Of a DNA stretch of 55,151 bases, positions 1 to 7,672 are shown in pieces (the first letter of the stretch is position 1; each line of letters begins with the position of its first letter). Made by a program: the position numbers and the translations under genes. The DNA is from RGIG426 sp045639905. GTDB taxonomy: Bacteria; Bacillota; Clostridia; Oscillospirales; Acutalibacteraceae. The stretch is from the NCBI GenBank assembly GCA_045639905.1, contig JAZUDZ010000055.1:1-55151 (forward strand). The letters run 5' to 3'. The notes under the pieces are model-generated. The model did no database searches, had not been told where the DNA came from, and was given only the letters and a program-made list of their open reading frames with translations.

Positions 1-57
1 GAACCGCCGACCTCCTGCGTGTGAAGCAGGCGCTCTAACCAGCTGAGCTATGCGCCC
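1..57 (-). tRNA. tRNA-Val (CAC anticodon), 3' end cut by window edge
   Basis: Read on the minus strand, the gene begins GGGCGCA at position 57. It has a normal D-arm and an anticodon arm CCTGC/GCAGG closing a 7-base loop with CAC at the anticodon positions. The T-arm runs off the window, so the acceptor 3' strand and CCA cannot be seen. It is the last of three tRNAs in a leftward cluster. Confidence 0.93.
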
Positions 58-63
58 GTTTTG

Positions 64-138
64 TGGTGACCCGGACGAGAATCGAACTCGTGTTACCGCC
101 GTGAAAGGGCGGTGTCTTAACCGCTTGACCACCGGGCC
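64..138 (-). tRNA. tRNA-Glu (TTC anticodon)
   Basis: On the minus strand the 5' acceptor strand GGCCCGG pairs with CCGGGTC, with one G-U pair. The anticodon stem CCGCC/GGCGG closes a loop carrying TTC, and the T-arm has GTTCGATTC. An encoded CCA lies at 64-66. Only 5 bases separate it from the tRNA-Met gene, consistent with one transcript. Confidence 0.95.
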
Positions 139-143
139 ATAAT

Positions 144-220
144 TGGTAGCGGCAGTCGGATTTGAACCAACGACACTGCGGGTATGAACCGCATGCTCTA
201 GCCAACTGAGCTATACCGCC
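144..220 (-). tRNA. tRNA-Met (CAT anticodon), elongator type
   Basis: The minus-strand gene starts GGCGGTA at 220. Anticodon stem TGCGG/CCGCA holds the CAT loop, and CCA is encoded at 144-146. The G1-U72 pair and overall sequence resemble the Bacillus elongator tRNA-Met rather than an initiator, which would have an unpaired first base pair. A lysidine-type tRNA-Ile cannot be fully excluded by eye. Confidence 0.9.
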
Positions 221-248
221 ATATCTGCACCCCGTAGAGTGCTTTATG

Positions 249-277
249 ATTATAATGCAGGGGGTATCATATGTCAA
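249..277 (-). promoter_or_regulatory. consensus sigma-A promoter of the tRNA cluster
   Basis: On the minus strand a perfect TTGACA (272-277) is separated by 17 bases from a perfect TATAAT (249-254). Transcription would start around 242, about 20 bases before tRNA-Met. A full consensus promoter is typical of stable RNA operons. Confidence 0.9.
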
Positions 278-296
278 GAACTAATTTTAGAAATTC

Positions 297-343
297 AAAA
301 AGAAAACGATACGAAGAAATCGGAATCCGGTTTCTCCGTATCG
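297..343 (-). terminator. terminator after the sortase gene
   Basis: A long, slightly mismatched hairpin (CGATACG ... CGTATCG at 307-343) lies just past the srtB stop. On the minus strand it is followed by a run of TTTTCTTTTT, a standard intrinsic terminator for the leftward dac-like/srtB unit. Confidence 0.85.
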
Positions 344-352
344 AAAATTTCC

Positions 353-1336
353 TTAATAGGTCCACTGATCGTCAATCTGAACAGCCTGTATCAAATACCG
401 TGTCGTTCCGTGGGCACTCATACAGGTGCTCAGGGTGATGATTTTGCTGTCCTTGTTCAAATCCACACTCACCTTGCGATAGTTGGCATCGGAATCATAC
501 GATGTCGGATTGGAAATAAACTTCAGGTAATCTTCAAATACCTTATCATTGGAAAAATCAAATGCATACATTAAATGACAGTCGCTGTACTCATAAGCGG
601 AAATGATTTCATATGTCAGAATATGTTTTTCCGTGTAAACGGTAAATGTCGAATGCTCATCAAAGAAATCTTTATCCGCAAAACTGTGAAGAGAACCAAA
701 CATGGTTTTGTTCAGCATGCTGTGGCCGTAAATTACGGTCATTCTGTCGTTAAAATCCTTTTTGTTCAGGGATTTTTGCGTGTAAATGGTTCCGGCAAAC
801 AGGTAGTTCTTGTCCAAGCCTTTGTGGAGATAGTAATCATCGTCTTCCACATCCGCAGGACTCTGCGTCATCGGGTAATCCACCTTGGTCCCCGGTATTT
901 CAATCCATGCATAAATATCCTCATTGTCAAAATTATCTTTTCGAATCTGAACAAAATCCTTTGGATTTTCGACCAAAATATGACTTTCTTCCGACTCTTC
1001 ACTGACTTCCAGGGAAATCTCCTTCGACTCCTCCGGTACAATCAGATTGCGCGGCGCATTCAAAACCATCAGCAAAAGGAAGCCGCCGCCAATTACAATG
1101 AGACTTAAGATAAGAATCAACCACCAGGGGAATCCCTTGTCTTTTTTTTCTTCTTCGGCCGGTATTTGTTCTCCCGGGCTGGGCTGCATAGAAGCCTCTT
1201 CCTGTAAAGCCGGCTCGGCCGCCGCAGCGTCCGGATTTTCCGGCATTTCCTGTTGTATCAATTCTTCGGTGCTTTCCGACACCGAAGATTCTTCCGGACA
1301 CTCTAAGGATTCCAGTGCCTGATCTAGTTCGTCCAT
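353..1336 (-). CDS. srtB: class B sortase
   Basis: A membrane-anchored cysteine transpeptidase of the class B sortase family, which links sorting-signal proteins to peptidoglycan or pilin partners outside the cell. The 327 residues comprise an acidic, Ala/Pro-rich cytoplasmic stretch (1-69), one membrane segment (about 70-92) and the sortase barrel. The catalytic triad is visible: His205 in VIYGHSM, Cys305 in TLSTC and Arg313 in TTRYLI. The protein is longer than most SrtB enzymes (usually about 240-280 residues), and the extra length is the N-terminal tail. It lies 13 bases behind the S11 peptidase-like gene, so the two are almost certainly cotranscribed. No NPQTN or LPxTG substrate is recognisable in the neighbouring genes, so the substrate is unknown. 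Confidence 0.93.
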   Translation of the reverse strand: MDELDQALESLECPEESSVSESTEELIQQEMPENPDAAAAEPALQEEASMQPSPGEQIPAEEEKKDKGFPWWLILILSLIVIGGGFLLLMVLNAPRNLIVPEESKEISLEVSEESEESHILVENPKDFVQIRKDNFDNEDIYAWIEIPGTKVDYPMTQSPADVEDDDYYLHKGLDKNYLFAGTIYTQKSLNKKDFNDRMTVIYGHSMLNKTMFGSLHSFADKDFFDEHSTFTVYTEKHILTYEIISAYEYSDCHLMYAFDFSNDKVFEDYLKFISNPTSYDSDANYRKVSVDLNKDSKIITLSTCMSAHGTTRYLIQAVQIDDQWTY

Positions 1337-1349
1337 AGAATTCCCTCCG

Positions 1350-2762
1350 TTATTTCAAAGATTTATATTTTTTGTAGCCGGATTCTTTTGCAATCCGACG
1401 CTTTTTCTTGTTGTATTGAATGGCCATAATCAAATACGAAACACCGAAAATAAGCAAAATCAGTAAAGTTCCCCATACCCACGGAGAACGAATCACCGAG
1501 CGAATGGCATCCATAACAAACAGGAAATTACTCCGTTTCACGCCTTCATCAGCCACCAAATTCACTTCACCGATTTTCTCGTTTTCCCGAATATACAAAG
1601 TGGCTTTTCCGAGCACCTCCCCTTTCTTGACAGGGGCTTTCAAATCTTCCGTATTTAATGTGATTTCCGTGCGAACCGTATTGGTATCCAGTCCCTCCGG
1701 GACCAAACAAGACAAAGAATTTTGTGCGACCAATGTCACGCTGTCCGTGGACCATGCAAGACGGATATCCTGCCGCGTCATCGGCTGGTTCTCGGCAATC
1801 ATGTTCACATATTCAAATTTGTTAAAAACCCAGTTATACAAAGCCTTCGAACTGGTATAATGGGTTCCTCCGTCTCCCTCGGAATCTTCATCCGGGCATC
1901 CCATGACAACCACAAGATATCGGTATCCATCCAGTTGTGCCACCGATGCCAGATTCTTTCCGGAATCCTCACTCCACCCGGTTTTTCCGAGCTGAAGCGG
2001 ATCGTAGTAATAATCCACATCCGACGGGCGAAGCATATAGTTACTGTTTTCCCAGGAACGCTCATATCCCCCGGAAACCGGTGTCACGGTGTACTCTTGT
2101 GCCCCGAGCATGGCGGTCAGTTCCGGAATGTCGAGCGCGTAACGAAGCATAATATACGTATCGTACGGCGTCGTTTTTTGCTGAATATTATCAATACCGG
2201 TCACATTGGCAAAGGATGTGTTTTTGCACCCGAGCTGTTTGGCATATTCGTTCATTCCCTGTACAAAGGCTTCCACGGTCCCGCCCAGCGTGGCCGCCAA
2301 CGTCACGGCTGCATCGGCGGCGGTTTGAATCATGGAAACGGAAAGTAAATCCTGAATCGTCCAAACCTCTCCGATTTCCATATTGGCCACCGTGAGCCCG
2401 GTCCCCCATACATAGCCGTCCTGAAGGGCTTCCGTATAAGTTCCGGTGGTTTTCTTTGTATCCAAATTCTTTTCGGCAATCAACTTTTCCGCATACAGTC
2501 CAACCATAATGCGCATCATAACGGCCGGGGAATACGGCGTATTTTCATTGTTGGCATACAGGAGAATGTCACGTCCGGCCACGCCGGTTTCCGCGGAAGC
2601 GGCCGAATCCAAATACATAACAATGGAGGCTCTGGCCGTCACTCCCTTGGAGGTTTCTTTATCCAGCGTGTAGGCGGAAACGGAAAACGGTGTCAAGCAC
2701 AAAGAAACCGCTACGCAAATTGTCAAAAAAACAGCAAAAAATCCGGTTCTTCGCATAGACAA
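1350..2762 (-). CDS. D,D-carboxypeptidase-like protein (peptidase S11 fold), catalytic residues lost
   Basis: Overall a DacA/DacF-type low-molecular-weight penicillin-binding protein: a signal peptide (about 1-30), the S11 domain, a C-terminal beta domain (about 330-410), a membrane segment (about 428-448) and a basic cytoplasmic tail. Family members trim the terminal D-Ala of peptidoglycan with an SxxK, SxN, KTG triad. Here SxxK reads V81-M82-M83-R84 (in SPAVMMRIM) and SxN reads T147-A148-A149 (before DAAVTLA). Only KTG (260-262) remains. With Ser, Lys and Asn all replaced it should not hydrolyse peptidoglycan, and a binding or scaffold role is my inference. The first possible start is TTG at 2762 with GGGG six bases upstream; an ATG at 2756 is the alternative. 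It shares a transcript with srtB. Confidence 0.88.
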   Translation of the reverse strand: MSMRRTGFFAVFLTICVAVSLCLTPFSVSAYTLDKETSKGVTARASIVMYLDSAASAETGVAGRDILLYANNENTPYSPAVMMRIMVGLYAEKLIAEKNLDTKKTTGTYTEALQDGYVWGTGLTVANMEIGEVWTIQDLLSVSMIQTAADAAVTLAATLGGTVEAFVQGMNEYAKQLGCKNTSFANVTGIDNIQQKTTPYDTYIMLRYALDIPELTAMLGAQEYTVTPVSGGYERSWENSNYMLRPSDVDYYYDPLQLGKTGWSEDSGKNLASVAQLDGYRYLVVVMGCPDEDSEGDGGTHYTSSKALYNWVFNKFEYVNMIAENQPMTRQDIRLAWSTDSVTLVAQNSLSCLVPEGLDTNTVRTEITLNTEDLKAPVKKGEVLGKATLYIRENEKIGEVNLVADEGVKRSNFLFVMDAIRSVIRSPWVWGTLLILLIFGVSYLIMAIQYNKKKRRIAKESGYKKYKSLK

Positions 2763-2857
2763 ACCATTCCCCTTTCTATATAATACAATACATATATGTC
2801 AGTATAACACACAGCACCGAAAATGCAACTGTTTTCATTCCATAAGGAGGTGTCCCC

Positions 2858-4771
2858 ATGAAACGTTTTTGTTCTCTTTGCCTTTGCCTTTTACTGATTA
2901 TTGTCAGTATTCCCGTAAGCGCGGCTGAAGACGCAAAATCCTTAACCATTCTTTTCACCCACGATACCCATGACTATCTTTACCCGACAACCACTTTGGA
3001 AAACGGATCTCCCATAGCGCATGGCGGTGCAGCCAAACTGAAAACGCTGATTCAGAAAAATACGGATGAAAACACCCTTTATTTGGATGCCGGAGACTTT
3101 TCCATGGGCACCTTATACCAAACCTTGTTTTCCACCGAGGCCCCGGAGCTTCGAAACCTCGGTCAATGCGGGTGTGCCGTCACCACCTTCGGAAATCACG
3201 AGTTTGACTACGGACTGTCCGGCGTAACGAAAATGCTGAAAGCCGCCATGAAATCCGGCGACACTTTACCCGCTATTGTTCAGTCCAACATTGATTTTTC
3301 CGGCGAGTTGACAGACGAACAGAAAGCATTTCAGAAGACACTGGAGGAATACGGTGTCAAAGAATATTCCATCATCACCAAGGCCGGACTCAAAATAGGC
3401 ATTTTCGGCCTTATGGGGTACGATTGTATTGAATGTACCCAGTCGGATTTATCGTATATCGACTATATGGAGGCTGCCAAAGCAACCGTTGAAAAACTGA
3501 AAAACGAAAACTGCGACCTTATTGTCGCCTTATCGCACAGCGGTACGGAAGGCAACGGCAATGAAGGCGAAGATGTGGACCTGGCCAAGGCCGTTCCGGA
3601 CATTGACATTATTGTCAGCGGCCATACCCATTCCGTATTTGAGCAGCCCGTTCAGGTCGGAAACACCATCATCGTTTCTTCCGGTGAATATCTGAAATAT
3701 GTCGGGAAACTGCAGGTCTCCGTTTCCGATGGCACCGCAACCGTCAAGCAATATACGCTTCTTCCCGTTGACCTTTCCGTTGCGGAAGACAAAACCATCG
3801 TTAACCAGATGGAAACCTATAAGAAACATATCAACGACACATATTTAAAAAATGAAAAGGTCACATTTGACCAGGTTATCGCTTACAGCAGTATGAACTT
3901 TATGCCGCTGAACGATATGTACGACACGCACCAAGAATACGATATGGGAGATTTTATTGCCGACTCCTATCTATATGAAGCAGAAAAAAACGGCATTCAC
4001 GACATTGACGTTGCCCTGGTCGGTCTCGGAACCATTCGCGGGTCCATTAAAGAAGGATACATATCGGTGGCCGACGCTTTTGAAATTTGTTCTCTCGGCG
4101 TAGGGGCCGACGGTTCGGCCGGGCATCCTTTGGTAACGGCCTATATCACCGGAGAAGAACTCAAACTGCTCACGGAACTGGATGCCAGTTTGGGACCTAT
4201 GGTCAGTTCCGTAAAAATGAGTTACAGCGGACTGGAATACACCTTTAATACAAAACGCGTTATCCTGGACCGCGTTACGGATGTTCACCTGGTTCGTCCG
4301 GACGGCACAAGAGAAGAAATTCAAAACGACCGTCTGTATAAAGTGACTGCCAACATGTACGCCGTCAACATGCTCGGCATGCTCAACGGTCTCACAAAGG
4401 GCATTCTGAAAATCACACCGAAAAATGCAGACGGCACGGTCATTGAGGACTTTTACAAAAACTCCATGCGGTCCCCCTACGGGATAGAAATAAAAGAATG
4501 GGTGGCCCTCAAAGACTACCTGTGCAGCTTCTCCACACATTACTCCGACTCATCGACACTTCCGGCAATTCCCACCTATTATTTTGAGCCCCTCGGACGC
4601 AAAAACAAAACAGAAGAGTCCGGAATTGCCGTTATAGAAGACCCGGGGACGGCCACGCACTTTATGAGCAACATCATTATGGTTGTCAACATCATTACCA
4701 TCCTGCTGCTGGTTTTCATTATCGTTATACTTGTAAAGAAAAAACGATCCAAATCCAAACCCAAATCCTAA
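2858..4771 (+). CDS. secreted 5'-nucleotidase / 2',3'-cyclic phosphodiesterase family metallophosphatase
   Basis: A 637-residue UshA-like enzyme expected to hydrolyse nucleotides or related phosphoesters at the cell surface. A signal peptide (1-22) is followed by the metallophosphatase domain with D36-x-H38, LDAGDF, GNHEFDYG, ALSHSG and the metal-binding SGHTH. The substrate-specificity domain follows from about residue 350 and contains GLGTIRG. A single membrane segment near 600-625 and the tail KKKRSKSKPKS anchor it; there is no LPxTG motif before the membrane segment. An AAGGAGG site precedes the ATG. It is transcribed divergently from the S11 gene and is a single-gene unit closed by the terminator at 4773-4815. 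The exact substrate cannot be told from sequence. Confidence 0.92.
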   Translation: MKRFCSLCLCLLLIIVSIPVSAAEDAKSLTILFTHDTHDYLYPTTTLENGSPIAHGGAAKLKTLIQKNTDENTLYLDAGDFSMGTLYQTLFSTEAPELRNLGQCGCAVTTFGNHEFDYGLSGVTKMLKAAMKSGDTLPAIVQSNIDFSGELTDEQKAFQKTLEEYGVKEYSIITKAGLKIGIFGLMGYDCIECTQSDLSYIDYMEAAKATVEKLKNENCDLIVALSHSGTEGNGNEGEDVDLAKAVPDIDIIVSGHTHSVFEQPVQVGNTIIVSSGEYLKYVGKLQVSVSDGTATVKQYTLLPVDLSVAEDKTIVNQMETYKKHINDTYLKNEKVTFDQVIAYSSMNFMPLNDMYDTHQEYDMGDFIADSYLYEAEKNGIHDIDVALVGLGTIRGSIKEGYISVADAFEICSLGVGADGSAGHPLVTAYITGEELKLLTELDASLGPMVSSVKMSYSGLEYTFNTKRVILDRVTDVHLVRPDGTREEIQNDRLYKVTANMYAVNMLGMLNGLTKGILKITPKNADGTVIEDFYKNSMRSPYGIEIKEWVALKDYLCSFSTHYSDSSTLPAIPTYYFEPLGRKNKTEESGIAVIEDPGTATHFMSNIIMVVNIITILLLVFIIVILVKKKRSKSKPKS

Positions 4772-4772
4772 C

Positions 4773-4815
4773 AAAAAAACGGACATTCACCCCACTCGGT
4801 GAATGCCCGTTTTTT
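4773..4815. terminator. bidirectional terminator
   Basis: A-run, a stem of CGG-x-CATTCACC against GGTGAATG-x-CCG with a 5-base loop, then a T-run. It lies between the convergent 5'-nucleotidase and MATE genes and can serve both strands. Confidence 0.9.
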
Positions 4816-4818
4816 CTT

Positions 4819-6132
4819 CTATTTCACTTTCTTCAGTTGTTTCAGTCCGTATACGGCAACCAAAACTTCCGAAACAAAGCACCCTATCCACATGGTTGTT
4901 CCCCGGAAAATCCAGGCGAACAAAAGAAAGAAGATCACCTGTATCACAAGGGACCGTAAAATTGACAAGACAAGAGCCTGTCTGGGCCTGCATAAGGCGG
5001 TCAAGTAACCTGCCGTCAGTATGTTAAAACCTGACAACAAAACGGCAGGTGCAAACCAGCGGATACAGGAAACGGCCAATCCGTAGGCTGCCGCAGCCGC
5101 ATCCTTTAAGAACAATTGAGCAATCACCGGAGCCAGTATCTCCAGTCCGACAAAAATGCCGATTGCCACCAGTCCCTGTGACAACAAAGCATACCGAAAC
5201 ACCGTTTGATGCGATTTTGTATCCGATGCGCCGTAATGGAAGCTGACAAGGGGTTCCATTCCCTGACTGAACCCGACATATAGGTTCAGCGACAAGCCGA
5301 TGGAATAAATCAGCAAAGAGCAAACCGCCACTCCATCCGTTTGGAAAAGTTGGCGCATAACCAGATTAAACACCCATACCAGGATGGCCGTGCAAATTTC
5401 CAGTGATCCGTCGGAAAACCCAATCGGAATCAATTCTTTGTACAGTTTTAAATCCGGATGAAATCTGCGGAAATGGAACAACCCGTTTTTACTGCACAAA
5501 ATATAAAAGAAAAAAACGAGAGAGGCGATACACTGCGATATTCCCGTTGCCAGTGCAGCGCCGAAAATTCCCATGGACAGTTTGGCAATAAAAAACCAAT
5601 CCAAAAAGACATTTAAGAGACAGGTGCTGATAACCGTCCCGACCGAAAGCCGCGGATTTCCGTCTGTCTTAACCAAAAACTCCAAATTGTACTCCAGGAT
5701 CACACACGTGGCAAAGAGAGAGATGGTTCCCACATAAGAAGCCGTGCCGGCGAGTGTGGTTTCGTCTGCTCCGAGCAAACGGCAAATGGGATTTAACAAT
5801 ACGGCTGTTATACCGGATAAAAGAACACCAAGCAAAACCGCCACAACAATATTTTGAGAAAAGATTGCATCGGCCTTTTGTATGTTTCCTTCCCCGAGCG
5901 ACTTGGCAATCAAAGTGCCGGAGCCCACAGCCAGTGTAATTCCTATACAAAACAGGATACTCATATAGGGCATGGAAAGGCTGACACAAGCCAGTGCATC
6001 CGACCCGATATATCGTCCGACAAACAACCCGTCGACGGTCGAAAAAAGCGAAAACACCAGCATATTCATAACACAGGGAATACAAAAACGAGCATAATCC
6101 CGCTTGAGATTCCCCGAAGATAACGCGTTCAT
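4819..6132 (-). CDS. MATE family multidrug/Na+ antiporter
   Basis: A 437-residue polytopic inner-membrane protein with about twelve hydrophobic segments in two similar halves. It has the N-terminal MATE pattern (NMLVFSLFSTVDGLFVGRYIG, then SMPYMSILFCIGITLAVGSG). MATE carriers export drugs or metabolites in exchange for Na+ or H+, and the substrate here is unknown. The ATG at 6132 follows a GGAGG site. The start is 11 bases after the uracil-DNA glycosylase stop, so they form a two-gene leftward operon. The gene ends at the bidirectional terminator. Confidence 0.92.
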   Translation of the reverse strand: MNALSSGNLKRDYARFCIPCVMNMLVFSLFSTVDGLFVGRYIGSDALACVSLSMPYMSILFCIGITLAVGSGTLIAKSLGEGNIQKADAIFSQNIVVAVLLGVLLSGITAVLLNPICRLLGADETTLAGTASYVGTISLFATCVILEYNLEFLVKTDGNPRLSVGTVISTCLLNVFLDWFFIAKLSMGIFGAALATGISQCIASLVFFFYILCSKNGLFHFRRFHPDLKLYKELIPIGFSDGSLEICTAILVWVFNLVMRQLFQTDGVAVCSLLIYSIGLSLNLYVGFSQGMEPLVSFHYGASDTKSHQTVFRYALLSQGLVAIGIFVGLEILAPVIAQLFLKDAAAAAYGLAVSCIRWFAPAVLLSGFNILTAGYLTALCRPRQALVLSILRSLVIQVIFFLLFAWIFRGTTMWIGCFVSEVLVAVYGLKQLKKVK

Positions 6133-6143
6133 AGGGTCCTCCG

Positions 6144-6728
6144 TTATTCCGGTTTCACAAATGTCGTGTGTTCACACACTTCGGAAATCTTATCGCGGAG
6201 TTTTACAAAATCCTCAAACCACTCCGACTTCTTACGGGGATCCCGCAAAACAGCGGCCGGATGTAAAGTGCCCATTCGCCAGATTCCGTTGATTTTCCGG
6301 AATTCTCCATGCTGTTTGGTCACCTTAAACTCCGGATCAATCAAGGTGCATGACGCCACGCGGCCTAAACATACCATGATTTTCGGCTGAAGCATCTCCA
6401 CCTGGTCTTTCAGCCAGGGCAGACAAGCCTCTTTCTCCGCCGGAAGCGGATCCCGGTTTTGAGGAGGCCGACACTTGACAATATTGGCGATATAGATATT
6501 CTCCTTGCGAGACAATCCGACTGTTTCCAAAATGAGATCCAGCAGTTTTCCGCCTCGGCCGACAAACGGTTCTCCCTGTAAATCCTCATTTTCTCCCGGC
6601 CCCTCGCCGATAAACAAAATTTCCGCCTGTTTATTGCCGATTCCGGGAACAACATGCGTACGGGTATCCGCCAATGGACAGCGTTTACAAGCAAGACATG
6701 CTTCTTCCCATTCTTCCCAGTTTGTCAT
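6144..6728 (-). CDS. uracil-DNA glycosylase, Fe-S type (family 4/5-like)
   Basis: A 194-residue enzyme that excises uracil from DNA after cytosine deamination. The N-terminal LACKRCPLADTRTHVV supplies two cluster cysteines. The active-site loop GEGPGENEDLQGEPFVGRGGKLLD and the downstream NIVKCRPPQNRDP (third cysteine) and LHPAAVLRDP motifs follow, all typical of the thermostable-type family 4 enzymes. It heads a two-gene unit with the MATE transporter. An extended -10 (TGG-TAGAAT, around 6764-6772 on the minus strand) lies upstream, divergent from the pduL promoter. Confidence 0.93.
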   Translation of the reverse strand: MTNWEEWEEACLACKRCPLADTRTHVVPGIGNKQAEILFIGEGPGENEDLQGEPFVGRGGKLLDLILETVGLSRKENIYIANIVKCRPPQNRDPLPAEKEACLPWLKDQVEMLQPKIMVCLGRVASCTLIDPEFKVTKQHGEFRKINGIWRMGTLHPAAVLRDPRKKSEWFEDFVKLRDKISEVCEHTTFVKPE

Positions 6729-6781
6729 CGAAATCTATTTCTCCTTTGCAATTCTTTGGACTAATTCTACCACATTTTCAC

Positions 6782-6810
6782 TTGAAAAAACAGTCCGGAT
6801 AGCATACAAT
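6782..6810 (+). promoter_or_regulatory. sigma-A promoter of pduL
   Basis: TTGAAA (6782-6787), 17-base spacer, TACAAT (6805-6810), about 33 bases before the pduL ATG and its AAGGAG site. Confidence 0.75.
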
Positions 6811-6842
6811 TAAGGAAAAGAAAAAGTAAAGGAGTTTTCCCC

Positions 6843-7418
6843 ATGGCTAAAGATATTTTGGTTGAAACCTCTGCCCGTCACGTTCATGTGACTGAGGCTG
6901 ATTTGTACACTCTTTTCGGTGAAGGCTACAAACTCACCAACAAAAAAGACCTGTCCCAGCCGGGTCAGTTTGCCTGCGAAGAGCGCGTTGATGTTGTTGG
7001 CCCGAAACGTACTTTATCCAACGTTTCCATTTTGGGTCCCGTTCGCAAAGCCACTCAAGTTGAGCTTTCCCTCACAGATGCCCGCTCCATCGGTGTTACC
7101 GCACCGGTTCGCGAGTCCGGCGATTTGGAAGGTGCCGGCGCCTGTAAGCTGGTTGGTCCCTGCGGTGAAGTGGAAGTCCCGATGGGTGTCATTGCCGCTC
7201 AGCGCCATATCCATATGACTCCGGCAGATGCCGCTAAATTTGATGTTGCCGACAAAGACATCGTGAAGGTGGAAATCGAAAGCAATGGTCGTTCCCTGGT
7301 TTTCGGAGATGTGGTTGTCCGTGTACGTGATGACTTTGCACTGGCCATGCACATTGATACCGACGAATCCAATGCCGCCGGCTGCACTCCCGGATTGATG
7401 GGAACCTTGATTAAGTAA
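6843..7418 (+). CDS. pduL: PduL-type phosphate acyltransferase (phosphotransacetylase)
   Basis: PduL enzymes interconvert acyl-CoA and acyl-phosphate using a zinc centre and replace classical Pta in many anaerobes. The 191-residue protein has the two repeated PTAC domains with metal-binding histidines in SARHVHVTEADL (about 11-22) and in AQRHIHMTPADA (about 119-130). There is no N-terminal extension acting as an encapsulation peptide and no microcompartment gene nearby, so a free cytosolic enzyme making acetyl-phosphate for ATP synthesis is likely. That fits with pyruvate formate-lyase, an acetyl-CoA source, encoded 10 kb downstream. It has its own promoter and terminator. Confidence 0.93.
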   Translation: MAKDILVETSARHVHVTEADLYTLFGEGYKLTNKKDLSQPGQFACEERVDVVGPKRTLSNVSILGPVRKATQVELSLTDARSIGVTAPVRESGDLEGAGACKLVGPCGEVEVPMGVIAAQRHIHMTPADAAKFDVADKDIVKVEIESNGRSLVFGDVVVRVRDDFALAMHIDTDESNAAGCTPGLMGTLIK

Positions 7419-7424
7419 CACACG

Positions 7425-7457
7425 AGAAGAGCAATCAAATGATTGCTCTTCTTTTTT
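7425..7457 (+). terminator. pduL terminator
   Basis: Perfect 13-base stem AGAAGAGCAATCA / TGATTGCTCTTCT with a 2-base loop, then six T, directly after the pduL stop. Confidence 0.93.
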
Positions 7458-7504
7458 CAGTCCTTTTTTACAACAAGACAACTCTTTTTTGCCACGCCCG
7501 TCGG

Positions 7505-7534
7505 TTGACTTTCATTTTCCCCTTATTATATAAT
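7505..7534 (+). promoter_or_regulatory. sigma-A promoter of the purine operon
   Basis: TTGACT (7505-7510), 18-base spacer, TATAAT (7529-7534). The expected start near 7541 puts the ZTP riboswitch at the very 5' end of the transcript. Confidence 0.88.
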
Positions 7535-7545
7535 AAAGGTACATT

Positions 7546-7622
7546 TGAAGGGTAACCGTTACTGACGGAACGCGGAGCACCGCGAGGGACCGGATTACCT
7601 TATTTGCCGACCGTCTGGGCGT
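7546..7622 (+). ncRNA. ZTP (pfl motif) riboswitch
   Basis: The leader matches the ZTP/ZMP-sensing aptamer, which reports a shortage of 10-formyl-tetrahydrofolate. A helix GGTAA-CCG (7551-7558) pairs with CGG-a-TTACC (7591-7599). A small hairpin CGCGG-AGCA-CCGCG spans 7571-7584. The hallmark CCGTCTGGGC at 7611-7620 matches the conserved CCGxCUGGGC, and its CCGTC complements GACGG (7564-7568), giving the expected pseudoknot. It precedes purE and an operon containing pflB/pflA, the gene association that gave the pfl motif its name. The adjoining terminator makes it a transcriptional ON switch when Z nucleotides accumulate. Confidence 0.93.
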
Positions 7623-7658
7623 GACTATCGTTGTGGATAGTTGCGCATTTTTTATTTT
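7619..7658 (+). terminator. riboswitch expression-platform terminator
   Basis: An 11-bp stem GCGTGACTATC / GATAGTTGCGC (two G-U pairs, 6-base loop) followed by TTTTTTATTTT. Its 5' arm takes the final GC of the CTGGGC aptamer signature, so aptamer folding and terminator formation compete. It ends 14 bases before the purE ATG. Confidence 0.92.
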
Positions 7659-7672
7659 CAGGAGGGATTCGC

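Noticed and set aside
4660..4771. C-terminal sorting signal on the 5'-nucleotidase for the sortase B
   Set aside because: A hydrophobic segment and basic tail are present but there is no LPxTG or NPxTx motif before them. It looks like a plain membrane anchor.
7631..7672. Fourteen-residue extension of PurE
   Set aside because: It falls inside the riboswitch terminator hairpin. The ribosome site belongs to the ATG at 7673.
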